From Proteinivorax tanatarense (GTDB lineage: Bacteria > Bacillota > Proteinivoracia > Proteinivoracales > Proteinivoracaceae), in NCBI RefSeq assembly GCF_040267685.1, contig NZ_CP158367.1, forward strand, positions 1,798,001-1,862,000: DNA of 64,000 bases. The letters are read 5' to 3'. Below are positions 35,608 through 44,112 of the stretch, piece by piece. The notes beneath the pieces were generated by a model. The model was not told the origin of the DNA. It saw only the letters and a list, made by a program, of their open reading frames with translations, and made no database searches. The position numbers and the translations under genes are program-made. Each line of letters begins with the position of its first letter. Position 1 is the stretch's first letter.

Positions 35608-36288
35608 TTAACTTCCACCTTTCACTAAATAATCGGGTCTAACTTTTCTTATATACCCTACAATTGCTGTTACTATAAGAACTTCTATTATTATACCAAC
35701 CATAACTATACCTAATATAGCCACTAGACCTCCATGAAAGTGATTGCCTTCATCTATAGTTTGGGGTTCATGACTACAGGAGCTAAAAGCTTCTGTTAGG
35801 TCTTGTCCGGCAAAAGTTAAGGTTATAAGCATTAAAATTACAGATACTATTAACCCCATTGAAACACCTATCGCTATAGCTTTTCTCCAACTAACTTTGG
35901 AAAGCATTAAGCTAAACAAATGATAGCCAATTACTAACTCAGCTCCCATTATCATAGTGTTAAGCCCAACTACAGTGATACCTCCATGTCCAAATAGAGC
36001 AAGAATGAGATTAACTATAAAAAGTGAAATAAAGCCAAGCTCAGGCCCTAATAACAAAGCTGCTACTAATATTAAGCTCAAGTGAGCAGGAACTGGTCCT
36101 AAAGGTATCGACATAGCAATTAGCATAAGAGCAGAAACTACACCTAACTTTGCTAGATTATTATAAAACTTATCTTCCTTTTTGATTACTTTGTAACTTG
36201 TAAAAAACAGCAATGACAAAGCTATGATATTTGAACTTATCACAAGCCATATTGCCAGCACACCATCAGTTACATGTAAATGACTCAT
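35608..36288 (-). CDS. cbiM: CbiM-type cobalt/nickel S-component, extended N-terminus
   Basis: A 226-residue CbiM/NikM-family protein with six to seven membrane helices. The canonical N-terminal M-H-(I/L)-x-D-G metal site is here preceded by extra residues: MSHLHVTDGVL, with His3 and His5. Internal conserved segments are LGPVPAHLSLILVA and GLNTMIMGAELV. No separate cbiN is found; a C-terminal helix after EGNHFHGG may replace it. Start: AGGAGGT 6 nt upstream fixes the ATG. It is first in cbiMQO. Cobalt or nickel cannot be told apart, and no cobalamin riboswitch is visible upstream. Confidence 0.88.
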   Translation of the reverse strand: MSHLHVTDGVLAIWLVISSNIIALSLLFFTSYKVIKKEDKFYNNLAKLGVVSALMLIAMSIPLGPVPAHLSLILVAALLLGPELGFISLFIVNLILALFGHGGITVVGLNTMIMGAELVIGYHLFSLMLSKVSWRKAIAIGVSMGLIVSVILMLITLTFAGQDLTEAFSSCSHEPQTIDEGNHFHGGLVAILGIVMVGIIIEVLIVTAIVGYIRKVRPDYLVKGGS

Positions 36289-36385
36289 AGCTTACCTCCT
36301 AAAAGCATTTATATTAAATTATTCCTATATTTTATGTAGTATAACCCAAAAATTAAAAATATTGCATCAAAGATATAACTTGTTT

Positions 36386-36682
36386 TTACGCTGAGCATGC
36401 CTCTATAAGATCTTTATAATCAAATTTTCCAAATAGCTTTGGTAATCCATTGACAAGAACTATCGGTAAACTTAAAAGTCTTTTTTCAACAGCCAATAAT
36501 AACTCCTTATTATTATGATTTTTAATAAAATAATCATAACCTATAATTTTAATATTTACGTCTTTACTACTAGCTAACTTAAAGTCGTCAATCACCTTAT
36601 TAATCTTTAACTCTTCACAATTGGCACCTTTAGAACAGCATTTTTTAGGGGTATCATCAATAACAATTTCTATATTTAACAT
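36386..36682 (-). CDS. ArsD-like small cysteine-pair protein
   Basis: A 98-residue protein with a thioredoxin-like layout: strand, CCSKGANC cysteine cluster (residues 15-22), helix, KIIGYDYF strand, helix, then LPIVLVNGLPKLFGKFD. The N-terminal vicinal Cys pair, the LPxxLVNG segment and the final helix recall ArsD metallochaperones, though overall similarity is low. It might bind a soft metal. AAAGGAG lies 9 nt upstream of the ATG. It is 97 bp before cbiM and could be co-transcribed with it. Confidence 0.5.
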   Translation of the reverse strand: MLNIEIVIDDTPKKCCSKGANCEELKINKVIDDFKLASSKDVNIKIIGYDYFIKNHNNKELLLAVEKRLLSLPIVLVNGLPKLFGKFDYKDLIEACSA

Positions 36683-36952
36683 TTTGGTCTCCTTTAGTTT
36701 TTGAGATTTGTGGAAAGCTAATAACTCCTAACATAACGTAAAACTTCATGGGCTTATATCCCGGTTTACTGGAATAAAAACTAAATCATATCTTTTTATA
36801 AGGCGCTTTTTTTAACATTTAAGATTTACTTTCGTCCAGTTACACATATTACGCTTTAACTTTTATAAATAATAATTGCAGCTTCGCCTATGGCTCTAAT
36901 CTGAGATATATCTATAGGTTTTTACTAGCTAAAAATTTGGATTTAGCATTGG
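36683..36952. other. Gene-free gap
   Basis: About 270 bp without a credible ORF on either strand. I see no clear terminator, riboswitch or repeat. Confidence 0.5.
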
Positions 36953-37249
36953 TTATTGGGATTCTATTATATTCCCTTCCGGAAAGTCAAAACTAAAGTC
37001 TAAGACATTTCCAATAAGAACACCTTCTTCAATCTATGACTTTTCTACCAGATATACCTTTGACCATTTAAAACTATGTAGATCTTTAGCAAGTTTATTA
37101 ACAAATTTAGGATTGTCTACAGTTAGTGAGTCGCCAATTTTATGCACTTCACCTAAGGTAAAGTATTTGACGTTTTTTTCAAAAATCTCCACGGCGGTAA
37201 CTTGTTTTTTAAAATTATCTCTTTTACTTTCCCTATATTTTTCAATCAC
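36953..37249 (-). pseudogene. Decayed ORF with in-frame TAG, possible PRC-barrel remnant
   Basis: A 71-codon ORF (37034-37249) ends at TAG, but the same frame continues for 26 more sense codons (IEEGVLIGNVLDFSFDFPEG...) to a TAA at 36953-36955. The continuation has the alternating hydrophobic and glycine pattern of a PRC-barrel strand pair (GxVxDFxFDxxxG), and the first part contains a similar TLGEVHKIGDSLTV segment. I read this as one former gene of about 98 codons broken by a nonsense mutation. The alternative is a short intact 71-residue protein. Confidence 0.4.
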
Positions 37250-37374
37250 TTAAATTAAACACTCTAATCCTATAACTTTTTTGAACTTATCATATTTATT
37301 TCATCTTATAAAAGTTATTAAGTTAAATTACTATTGTCAGTAAATTATATCATATTTTAAATTAAAATTGTAGC

Positions 37375-37404
37375 AATAAAAAACCACAACATTTATGTTG
37401 TGGT
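37375..37404 (-). terminator. Terminator of the TPR gene
   Basis: Perfect 10-bp stem ACCACAACAT / ATGTTGTGGT with a T tract on the minus strand, 5 nt past the stop of the TPR gene. Confidence 0.87.
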
Positions 37405-37409
37405 AAAGT

Positions 37410-39053
37410 TTAAAAGCTTTTCAGACCTTTCTTTAATTTACGTACTTTTGTGGTGACTCCTTTACAATTAACAGAAAAATGGTTAAAAACCTCTCCCTTT
37501 GTTTCTTCGCCGCAATTACTGGTCTCTAAAACAACTAAAACTACCAAAGAAGCAGCCCAAAGATCTGTCTTTTTTATTATAGGATTATTTTCTTTGACAA
37601 ATTCTAGCCAGATACTCTGAGCAGCATATACTTGTGCTAAATCAAACTCACCTTGTAAATATTTTAAAGCCTCCTCTAAAACTTCCTGTTGTTTAGAAGT
37701 AAACTTTTGTTTTTTTAATCTTGGCGCCCAGTTTGAGCTTTCAGCAAAAGAGATTTCTTGATTTGACATTTCATTAAAAGCATAATTTCTATCCTCATAC
37801 TTAATTTGCAAGTCATAGATAAATCCAATCAAAATTGAATTTAGCATAGAATTTCCCATGCTTACAATTAGGTCGATAATAATCTTTGTCATAGTTTCTT
37901 CTTTTTTTAATGCCCATTTTATATCTTCGATAAGCTTTGTATCATCAATTGTTTTCTTAAGCTGCCCTTCGTCACTTTTACCCAATTTTTTAATAATTTC
38001 TAACACAGAATTATACGGCAATTTAATTTCATATGAAATTGGTTTAAATAGTGACTTTCCCTCCACTATATCTTTTATATAGCCTTCATATAATTCGGTG
38101 TAAGGATTTTGGGGTTCAATCTCTTTAAGGCGATTAAGATGCTTTTGGGCCAACTTAAATTTTCTCATGTTAAAAGCTGCAACAGCAGAAAAGTAAACAA
38201 TCTGAAAATTTCTAGGCTCCTCTTCTACAATCGAATTAAACATAGCATATGCCCAACTGTGCTTCCCTACCGTTCCATATGTCATTCCTAACTTTATTTC
38301 TTCATCTATATGCATAGGCTCTAACGAGGTGAGGCTATTTAAAGTGTTTTTAAAAGCCACCTCATTGCCTAATTTATAATAAAAAATCAACAAATTACTG
38401 AGGGAATAAATGTTTTCTGCATCAATCTTCAGCGCTTCCTTACAAGTATTAATTGCCTCTTGTATATTTCCTTTATAAAAATAGCATAGTGCTATATTAT
38501 TCCTAGGGGCTATAAAGTTTTTATTAATATCTACAGCTTTATTAAACATTTTAATTGCTTCATCAAAATTTCCTTGTTCCACTAAGTTAATACCATCAGA
38601 ACAGACTTTTTCAATTTTTTGCAACTCTTGTTGATCTTTCGCTTCAAATTCATATTGAAAGTTTTTTATGTTAGATAGTATTTCCTCTGCTTGAGAGGCA
38701 TACTCTCCTTTTGGTGACAACTGTAAATACTTATCTAAACATTCTTTTACTTTTATATAATTATCAGTTTGCCCATAATTGTATGCTAGATAATACCAAC
38801 ATTCTGGCATACTATTTTCTTTATCCTTCTTAACTATAGATTTCAAAAGTTTATTGGATTCTTCAAATTTTTCTACTTCTGAAAACATAGAAGCTAAATT
38901 AAATTGGTTTATCAAATTATCAGGTTCAACCTGAATGGCTCGTTTTAAATAAGTAATAGCTTCCTCCATGTTATTTTTTAAATAACTGTTATTAGCACGA
39001 GCATAATAAAAATCTGCACCTCTACTAAACGGTATTACATTTGTATAACCCAA
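37410..39053 (-). CDS. Tetratricopeptide-repeat protein of unknown function
   Basis: A 547-residue protein without signal peptide or membrane helix. The N-terminal 330 residues are TPR units: for example MEEAITYLKRAIQVEPDNL, FDEAIKMFNKAVDINKN and IQEAINTCKEALKIDAENIYS. The C-terminal 200 residues are helical, with EDRNYAFNEMSNQEISF and a Cys in TSNCGEETKG, and are not recognised. It is probably a cytoplasmic scaffold. It is a single gene: a TTG start (AGGTGG upstream), its own terminator, and a 248-bp gap before folC. Confidence 0.8.
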   Translation of the reverse strand: MGYTNVIPFSRGADFYYARANNSYLKNNMEEAITYLKRAIQVEPDNLINQFNLASMFSEVEKFEESNKLLKSIVKKDKENSMPECWYYLAYNYGQTDNYIKVKECLDKYLQLSPKGEYASQAEEILSNIKNFQYEFEAKDQQELQKIEKVCSDGINLVEQGNFDEAIKMFNKAVDINKNFIAPRNNIALCYFYKGNIQEAINTCKEALKIDAENIYSLSNLLIFYYKLGNEVAFKNTLNSLTSLEPMHIDEEIKLGMTYGTVGKHSWAYAMFNSIVEEEPRNFQIVYFSAVAAFNMRKFKLAQKHLNRLKEIEPQNPYTELYEGYIKDIVEGKSLFKPISYEIKLPYNSVLEIIKKLGKSDEGQLKKTIDDTKLIEDIKWALKKEETMTKIIIDLIVSMGNSMLNSILIGFIYDLQIKYEDRNYAFNEMSNQEISFAESSNWAPRLKKQKFTSKQQEVLEEALKYLQGEFDLAQVYAAQSIWLEFVKENNPIIKKTDLWAASLVVLVVLETSNCGEETKGEVFNHFSVNCKGVTTKVRKLKKGLKSF

Positions 39054-39160
39054 AATTGCTCACCACCTATCTTTACTTTATACAGAAGTTAATTATAGCA
39101 TCTAAAGAACATAAAATGCAATAGGAAAAAAGAGTTCCCGACAAATCTAAATAAAGTAAA

Positions 39161-39195
39161 ATTAATCAGCGGGGACCGTCTCCCCGCTGATTAAT
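39161..39195 (-). terminator. Strong hairpin after folC (terminator, REP-like core)
   Basis: Perfect 15-bp stem ATTAATCAGCGGGGA / TCCCCGCTGATTAAT with loop CCGTC. On the minus strand it is followed by TTTTACTTTATTT, so it can terminate valS-folC about 105 nt past folC. The GGGGA-CGGT-CCCC core also resembles palindromes mobilised by REP-type systems. Confidence 0.7.
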
Positions 39196-39301
39196 AGCTA
39201 ACCCTAACTCTCCTTACAATTTTTGAATTCCCCACCAATTATTGAATTTAAGCTTACAATTTGCTCAACTCAGTAATATTTTCCTACCTTTGAGCTTTTG
39301 A

Positions 39302-40567
39302 TTACAAAGTTAGCTTTGCTGGTCCTACTGTGCTAAAAGACCCAGTTACACAAATTATTTCATAATCCAGTTCCAAAGCTTCTCTAAGTGCATATTTAGG
39401 ATTATCAATAGTTTGGATAACTTCCACCCCGTGTTTAGTCAGTAAGTCAGTCAAAGCCTCTGCAGGCATAGCTCTTTTGTTTACAGGAGTAGTTGTTATG
39501 ATTTTAAAGCTGCTATTTGATAACATTGTTGCTATTTTTTCAATATCTTTATCTGCATAAATGCCTAAAATTATAGCTGTTTTCCTATTGTTAAACATTT
39601 TTGTTAAGTTTTTTAAGAATACTGAATAGCTGCCTTCATTGTGGGCTACATCAAAAATTACTTTCTTATCTTTATAGTTAATTATCTCAAATCTACCTGA
39701 TAATTTAATTTTTGATATAGAATCATAAAACTTTTTATTATCTATTTTAATCCCCTGTTGTTTTAAGACCTCTATTACTTGTAATGCAGTTTTTAAGTTT
39801 TCCAGCTGATGGCTACCTAAGAGGGAAAATTTTGTTTCATATCTTTTATCAATTTTTATCACTTGACTTTCACTTTCCATTTTAAGGAATTCAATATCTG
39901 ATTTTTTCTCAATAAATATAGGAGCTCCTATGCCAGAAGCTATGTTATTTATAGTAGTGTAAGCCCTTTTATCTAAATCACCAAGAACTACAGGTGAGCA
40001 TTTCTTTATTATCCCCGCTTTTTCAGCGGCAATTTCCTCTAAAGTATCTCCCAAAATACTGGTATGATCTTTTGAAATAGATGTAATAACAGATACTAGT
40101 GGCTTATCTATGACGTTGGTAGCATCAAATTTCCCTCCTAAACCCACTTCTAGTATCACTATATCAACCTTTTTATCAATAAAATACATAAAAGCTAGTG
40201 CAGTAACAACTTCAAATTCTGTAGGCTCTCCCAATGGATCATCCTTTAGTTTTTCTATAGCAGAAGAAAGCTTTTTATGGTACTTATTTAACTCATCAAT
40301 TTTGGCATAATTTCCATTAACTTGAATTCTCTCAACAAAGGAAGTTAAGGCAGGGGAAGTGTAAGCCCCCACCTTAAAACCCTCTTGTTTTAAACCGTTT
40401 GCTAAAATTGCAGTAACGGAACCCTTACCATTAGTTCCTGCAACATGTATAACCCTCAGTTTATTTTGTGGTTCTCCTAACAAAGCACAAAGCTTACGCA
40501 TTCTTAAGCACCCTTGGCTATTCATTCCGAAAGTATTTAGGGAGTTTACAAGGTTTATTATTTCCAT
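39302..40567 (-). CDS. folC: Bifunctional folylpolyglutamate/dihydrofolate synthase
   Basis: A 421-residue Mur-ligase-family enzyme that adds glutamates to folates. Motifs: ATP loop HVAGTNGKGSV (about residues 41-51), VILEVGLGGKFDATNV with the catalytic Glu, TSISKDHTSILGDT with the metal-binding His, and GRFEI...FDVAHNEGS. The start ATG overlaps the valS stop (both at 40567), as in many Firmicutes, so it shares the T-box-controlled valS transcript. Confidence 0.95.
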   Translation of the reverse strand: MEIINLVNSLNTFGMNSQGCLRMRKLCALLGEPQNKLRVIHVAGTNGKGSVTAILANGLKQEGFKVGAYTSPALTSFVERIQVNGNYAKIDELNKYHKKLSSAIEKLKDDPLGEPTEFEVVTALAFMYFIDKKVDIVILEVGLGGKFDATNVIDKPLVSVITSISKDHTSILGDTLEEIAAEKAGIIKKCSPVVLGDLDKRAYTTINNIASGIGAPIFIEKKSDIEFLKMESESQVIKIDKRYETKFSLLGSHQLENLKTALQVIEVLKQQGIKIDNKKFYDSISKIKLSGRFEIINYKDKKVIFDVAHNEGSYSVFLKNLTKMFNNRKTAIILGIYADKDIEKIATMLSNSSFKIITTTPVNKRAMPAEALTDLLTKHGVEVIQTIDNPKYALREALELDYEIICVTGSFSTVGPAKLTL

Positions 40568-43194
40568 TAACTTTTAAGCTCCTTAATTCTTTCTTTGACT
40601 TTTAAAAGTTTTTGGTTGTAATTTTCCATTTTTTCCTTTTCTTTTTCAACAACTTGTTTGGGAGCTTTGTTAACGAACCCTGGGTTTTGTAATTTTTTCT
40701 GCACCCTTGTAACTTCTGACTCTAGTTTCTTAACATCTTCTTGCAACCTTTTAATTTCCTCTTCGATATTTATAAGGCCGGCAAGAGGCATATAAAACTC
40801 CCCGATGTTCACGACCTTAGACATAGCTTTTTGTGGTTTTTTACCACTTAGGCTTATCTCAAGGTCTTTTAGTCCGGCTAAAGGTTTTATATAAAGTTCT
40901 CCTTCCTTTACAACCTTAAATCCTTCTGTATCATTAGCTAAGAATATTGCTTCTGCATCTTTATTATTTGCCACATTCATTTCGCTTTTTATATTTCGTA
41001 TAGCGCGAATAACCTCCATTATTGACTCAAATGAAGCCTCTATTTTTTTATCCACAAACCTATTATCTACTTTAGGCCAACTTGATGTGATAAGGTATCC
41101 TTTACTGTATGGAAGGTTACTGTAAATTTCTTCTGAAATGTATGGCATAAAAGGATGCAAAAGCTTCATAGTTTCTTCTAAAACATGATTTAACACCCAC
41201 ATTGCTACTTGTTTTTGGTTAGCATCTTCACCATACAGACGGGGTTTGCTTAACTCAATGTACCAATCACAAAATTCATTCCATAAAAAGTCATATATAG
41301 CTTGCGCACTATTCCCTAACTCATACCTTTCCAACTCTTTTGTAACTTCAGCTTTAGTCGTATTTAACCTACTTAATATCCAGTTATCTGCTAATGACAG
41401 CTGGTTATGTTCAATCTCTTTACCATCAAAGTCTTCTAAATTCATAAGCACAAACTTAGCAGCATTCCAGATTTTATTGGCAAAGTTCCCGCTGCTGTCT
41501 AGCTTTTCTTGGCTAAATCTTGTGTCATTTCCTGGAGCTATACCTGTTATTAAAGCAAAGCGTAAGGTATCTGTCCCTTGCTTTTCAATGACTTCTATCG
41601 GATCTATACCATTTCCTAAAGATTTACTCATTTTTCTCCCTTCGGCATCTCTTATAAGACCATGGATGTATACATCATCAAAGGGGGTTTCATCCATAAA
41701 TTCTATTGAAGTAAAAATCATCCGTGCCACCCAAAAATAAATAATGTCATATCCCGTTACAAGGGTGGATGTAGGAAAATATCTTTTTAAATCTTCGGTT
41801 TGCTCAGGCCAACCCATGGTGGAAAAAGGCCACAATGCTGAAGAAAACCATGTGTCAAGAACATCTTCATCCTGTTTAAGCTGTGTGCCGTTACACTTAT
41901 GACATTTAACTGGCTCCTTTTTCGATACTGTAACTTCTCCGCATCCACAATACCAAGCAGGTATTCTATGCCCCCACCAAAGTTGTCTTGATATACACCA
42001 ATCTCTAACATTTTCTACCCAATTTAAATATATTTTTGTGAATCTTTCTGGTACAAATTGAGTTTCTCCGTCCTTAACCTTTTTAATAGCGGGCTCCGCT
42101 AGCGGCTTCATTTTTACAAACCATTGGTCAGAAAGATAAGGCTCCACTATGGTTTCACATCTTTCACAATGTCCCACGGAGTGGTCATGATCTTCTATTT
42201 CAATTAACAAGCCTTTATTATCAAGTTCTGCTATTAAATTCTTTCTGCACTCAAATCTATCCATTCCTTTAAAGTGAAGGGCTTTTTCTGTCATTACTCC
42301 ATCTTCATCTATTACTACTATATTTTCAAGGCTATGCCTTGTGCCCATTTCAAAATCGTTTGGGTCATGGGCTGGTGTAATTTTAACTGCACCAGAACCA
42401 AACTCAAGATCAACATAATCATCAGCAATAATAGGTATTTGTCTATTAGTAATAGGCAATAGTATTTTTTTGCCTATCAAATGGGCATATCTCTCATCTT
42501 TTGGATTTACGGCTACAGCGGTATCTCCTAGCATAGTTTCAGGCCTTGTTGTTGCTACTACTAGGTATTCATTGGAGTCAACTATAGGGTATTTAATATG
42601 CCATAATTCCCCTTGCTTATCTATATGTTCGACTTCAATATCAGATAAAGCTGTTTTACAACGGGGACACCAATTTATGATGTAATTACCTCTATAGATA
42701 AGACCTTTTTCATAAAGTTGAATAAACACTTCATTAACTGCTTCGGAGCAACCTTTATCTAAAGTAAATCTTTCTCTAGACCAATCACAAGAAACACCAA
42801 GCTTTTTAAATTGAGAAGTAATTCGTTTATGGTAGTCATCCTTCCACTGCCAAACTAGTTTTAAAAACTCTTCTCTGCCTAGATCATGACGAGTTTTTCC
42901 AGTTTCTTTTTTTAAGTGTTCCTCAACTTTTATTTGAGTAGCTATGCCAGCATGATCAGTTCCAGGTATCCAGAGAGTATCAAAACCTTGCATTCTTTTC
43001 CATCTAACCAAAATATCTTGCAACGTTCCGTCCAGCGCATGTCCTAAATGTAGCGCTCCCGTTACATTTGGGGGCGGTATTACTATGCTATAAGGCTCGG
43101 CGTCTTTATCGCCAGATGGAGCAAATAAATTGTTATCCATCCACACATCATACCATTTTTGTTCAAAATTCTGTGGGGTAAATGTTTTGTCCAT
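40567..43194 (-). CDS. valS: Valyl-tRNA synthetase
   Basis: An 875-residue class I synthetase. HIGH motif PPPNVTGALHLGHAL near residue 40, a zinc-type insertion (WCPRCKTALSDIE; CGCGEV...CHKC), the editing domain with TTRPETMLGDTAVAVNP, and the KMSKS motif GRKMSKSLGNGIDP near residue 525. The C-terminal coiled coil (LQEDVKKLESEVTRVQKKL) that binds the tRNA core is typical of ValRS. Expression should depend on uncharged tRNA-Val through the T-box leader. Confidence 0.98.
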   Translation of the reverse strand: MDKTFTPQNFEQKWYDVWMDNNLFAPSGDKDAEPYSIVIPPPNVTGALHLGHALDGTLQDILVRWKRMQGFDTLWIPGTDHAGIATQIKVEEHLKKETGKTRHDLGREEFLKLVWQWKDDYHKRITSQFKKLGVSCDWSRERFTLDKGCSEAVNEVFIQLYEKGLIYRGNYIINWCPRCKTALSDIEVEHIDKQGELWHIKYPIVDSNEYLVVATTRPETMLGDTAVAVNPKDERYAHLIGKKILLPITNRQIPIIADDYVDLEFGSGAVKITPAHDPNDFEMGTRHSLENIVVIDEDGVMTEKALHFKGMDRFECRKNLIAELDNKGLLIEIEDHDHSVGHCERCETIVEPYLSDQWFVKMKPLAEPAIKKVKDGETQFVPERFTKIYLNWVENVRDWCISRQLWWGHRIPAWYCGCGEVTVSKKEPVKCHKCNGTQLKQDEDVLDTWFSSALWPFSTMGWPEQTEDLKRYFPTSTLVTGYDIIYFWVARMIFTSIEFMDETPFDDVYIHGLIRDAEGRKMSKSLGNGIDPIEVIEKQGTDTLRFALITGIAPGNDTRFSQEKLDSSGNFANKIWNAAKFVLMNLEDFDGKEIEHNQLSLADNWILSRLNTTKAEVTKELERYELGNSAQAIYDFLWNEFCDWYIELSKPRLYGEDANQKQVAMWVLNHVLEETMKLLHPFMPYISEEIYSNLPYSKGYLITSSWPKVDNRFVDKKIEASFESIMEVIRAIRNIKSEMNVANNKDAEAIFLANDTEGFKVVKEGELYIKPLAGLKDLEISLSGKKPQKAMSKVVNIGEFYMPLAGLINIEEEIKRLQEDVKKLESEVTRVQKKLQNPGFVNKAPKQVVEKEKEKMENYNQKLLKVKERIKELKS

Positions 43195-43380
43195 TTCAAT
43201 TCCTCCTTCATACTTTTAAATAATAGGCGATGCAAAATTATACTACATTTGATATAGCAGTGTTTTTATAGATAATTTTAAAAAATATTCTCAAACTCCT
43301 AGTATAAGAGTCAAGTGATATAACTGTATAGGAGTTTAAAATTTTATTATTTTGTAATTACCTAACTTCTAAATAACATA

Positions 43381-43612
43381 AAAAACCCCTTTCATCCATA
43401 GGACGAAAGGGGTTCAGCCTCCGTGGTACCACCTAAGTTCTGATATAATATACCAGCTCTCGGATATGATAACGGGCTAAAATGCCCGGCTTCCCTTAGC
43501 AATGCGTAGGGGAAACAGTTCTCAGGCGACTTTCGGAACCACTTATTGGGGAAACTCACAGCTTATAATCTCCCTCTCTGAACAACAGTAAGTACCTACT
43601 CCTCCTGATCAA
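43381..43612 (-). promoter_or_regulatory. T-box leader of valS with terminator
   Basis: On the minus strand the leader ends with the T-box sequence AGGTGGTACCACGG (43421-43434), followed by a terminator hairpin (GGACGAAAGGGGTT pairs with AACCCCTTTCATCC, 43381-43414) and T residues. Upstream lies a long Stem I region (GAGAGGGAGATTATAAGCTG...). A GUC triplet at 43528-43530 is a plausible valine specifier. Uncharged tRNA-Val would stabilise the antiterminator. Confidence 0.9.
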
Positions 43613-43639
43613 AACCTTTATATGTATAGTTTAACAATA

Positions 43640-43668
43640 ATTATAAGCAAAATACATTGTAAAGTCAA
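43640..43668 (-). promoter_or_regulatory. Promoter of valS-folC
   Basis: Minus strand TTGACT (43663-43668), 17-bp spacer, perfect TATAAT (43640-43645), about 30 nt upstream of the T-box leader. Confidence 0.8.
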
Positions 43669-43694
43669 TATTAATTGAGTAATGAGACTGAATA

Positions 43695-44010
43695 ATATAG
43701 AAGATGGTTGGATGGTGGAAAGTATAAAAACAGGTTTTCCTATATGGTCATCTAATGTAAGTAGGGTTGGACCAAACATGTAGCTTGTTCGTAGTGTTTA
43801 CCGTGGCCAACTAAGGTTTGTTCTTAATGTCCTTGCGGGCTAGGCCCTTCGGCGGACCTTGAGAGCAAGTTAACTAATTGCCAATACTAAAAACAATTGC
43901 CGCGAAAACGTACATATTAGCTACATGCTGGGTCTGAAACTCACCCCAAATTTGCTTATTCTGCTTAGGCTTAGATACAGTGGTTAGCAGTTGCAGATAG
44001 AATAGAACAT
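43695..44010 (+). ncRNA. Probable structured non-coding RNA, family not identified
   Basis: A 430-bp gap without an ORF holds a GC-richer block that folds into nested helices: GGGT 43764-43767/ACCC 43943-43946; GACC 43770-43773/GGTC 43931-43934; CATGTAGCT 43777-43785/AGCTACATG 43919-43927; TAGTGTT 43792-43798/AATACTA 43883-43889; GGCCAA 43805-43810/TTGCC 43878-43882; CTTGC 43832-43836/GCAAG 43865-43869; and GGGC/GCCC inside. One G-U pair favours the plus strand. GTCC/GGAC segments could form a pseudoknot. It is not tmRNA, RNase P, SRP or a T-box. The Clostridial raiA-type RNA is one candidate to test. Ends are uncertain. Confidence 0.6.
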
Positions 44011-44112
44011 TAGATCAAAAGCATTGGACACTTTCACTTTAGCACATTACTCTACTCTCCTATAAAAATGTAATTTTTTTAAAGTGCGAAAACTAGATAG
44101 GTATTAATAACC

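Noticed and set aside
36289-36385. Cobalamin riboswitch before cbiM
   Set aside because: The 97-bp gap is short, very AT-rich and lacks the B12 box.
36660-36750. A 30-codon minus-strand ORF starting MKFYVMLGV ahead of the ArsD-like gene
   Set aside because: It overlaps the next gene out of frame and has no ribosome site; probably chance.
43695-44010. tmRNA, RNase P RNA, SRP RNA or 6S RNA
   Set aside because: No tRNA-like ends or tag ORF, no GAGGAAAGUC-type P RNA core, no SRP GGUCAGG/GGAAGCAGC loop, and not the long open-bubble rod of 6S RNA.
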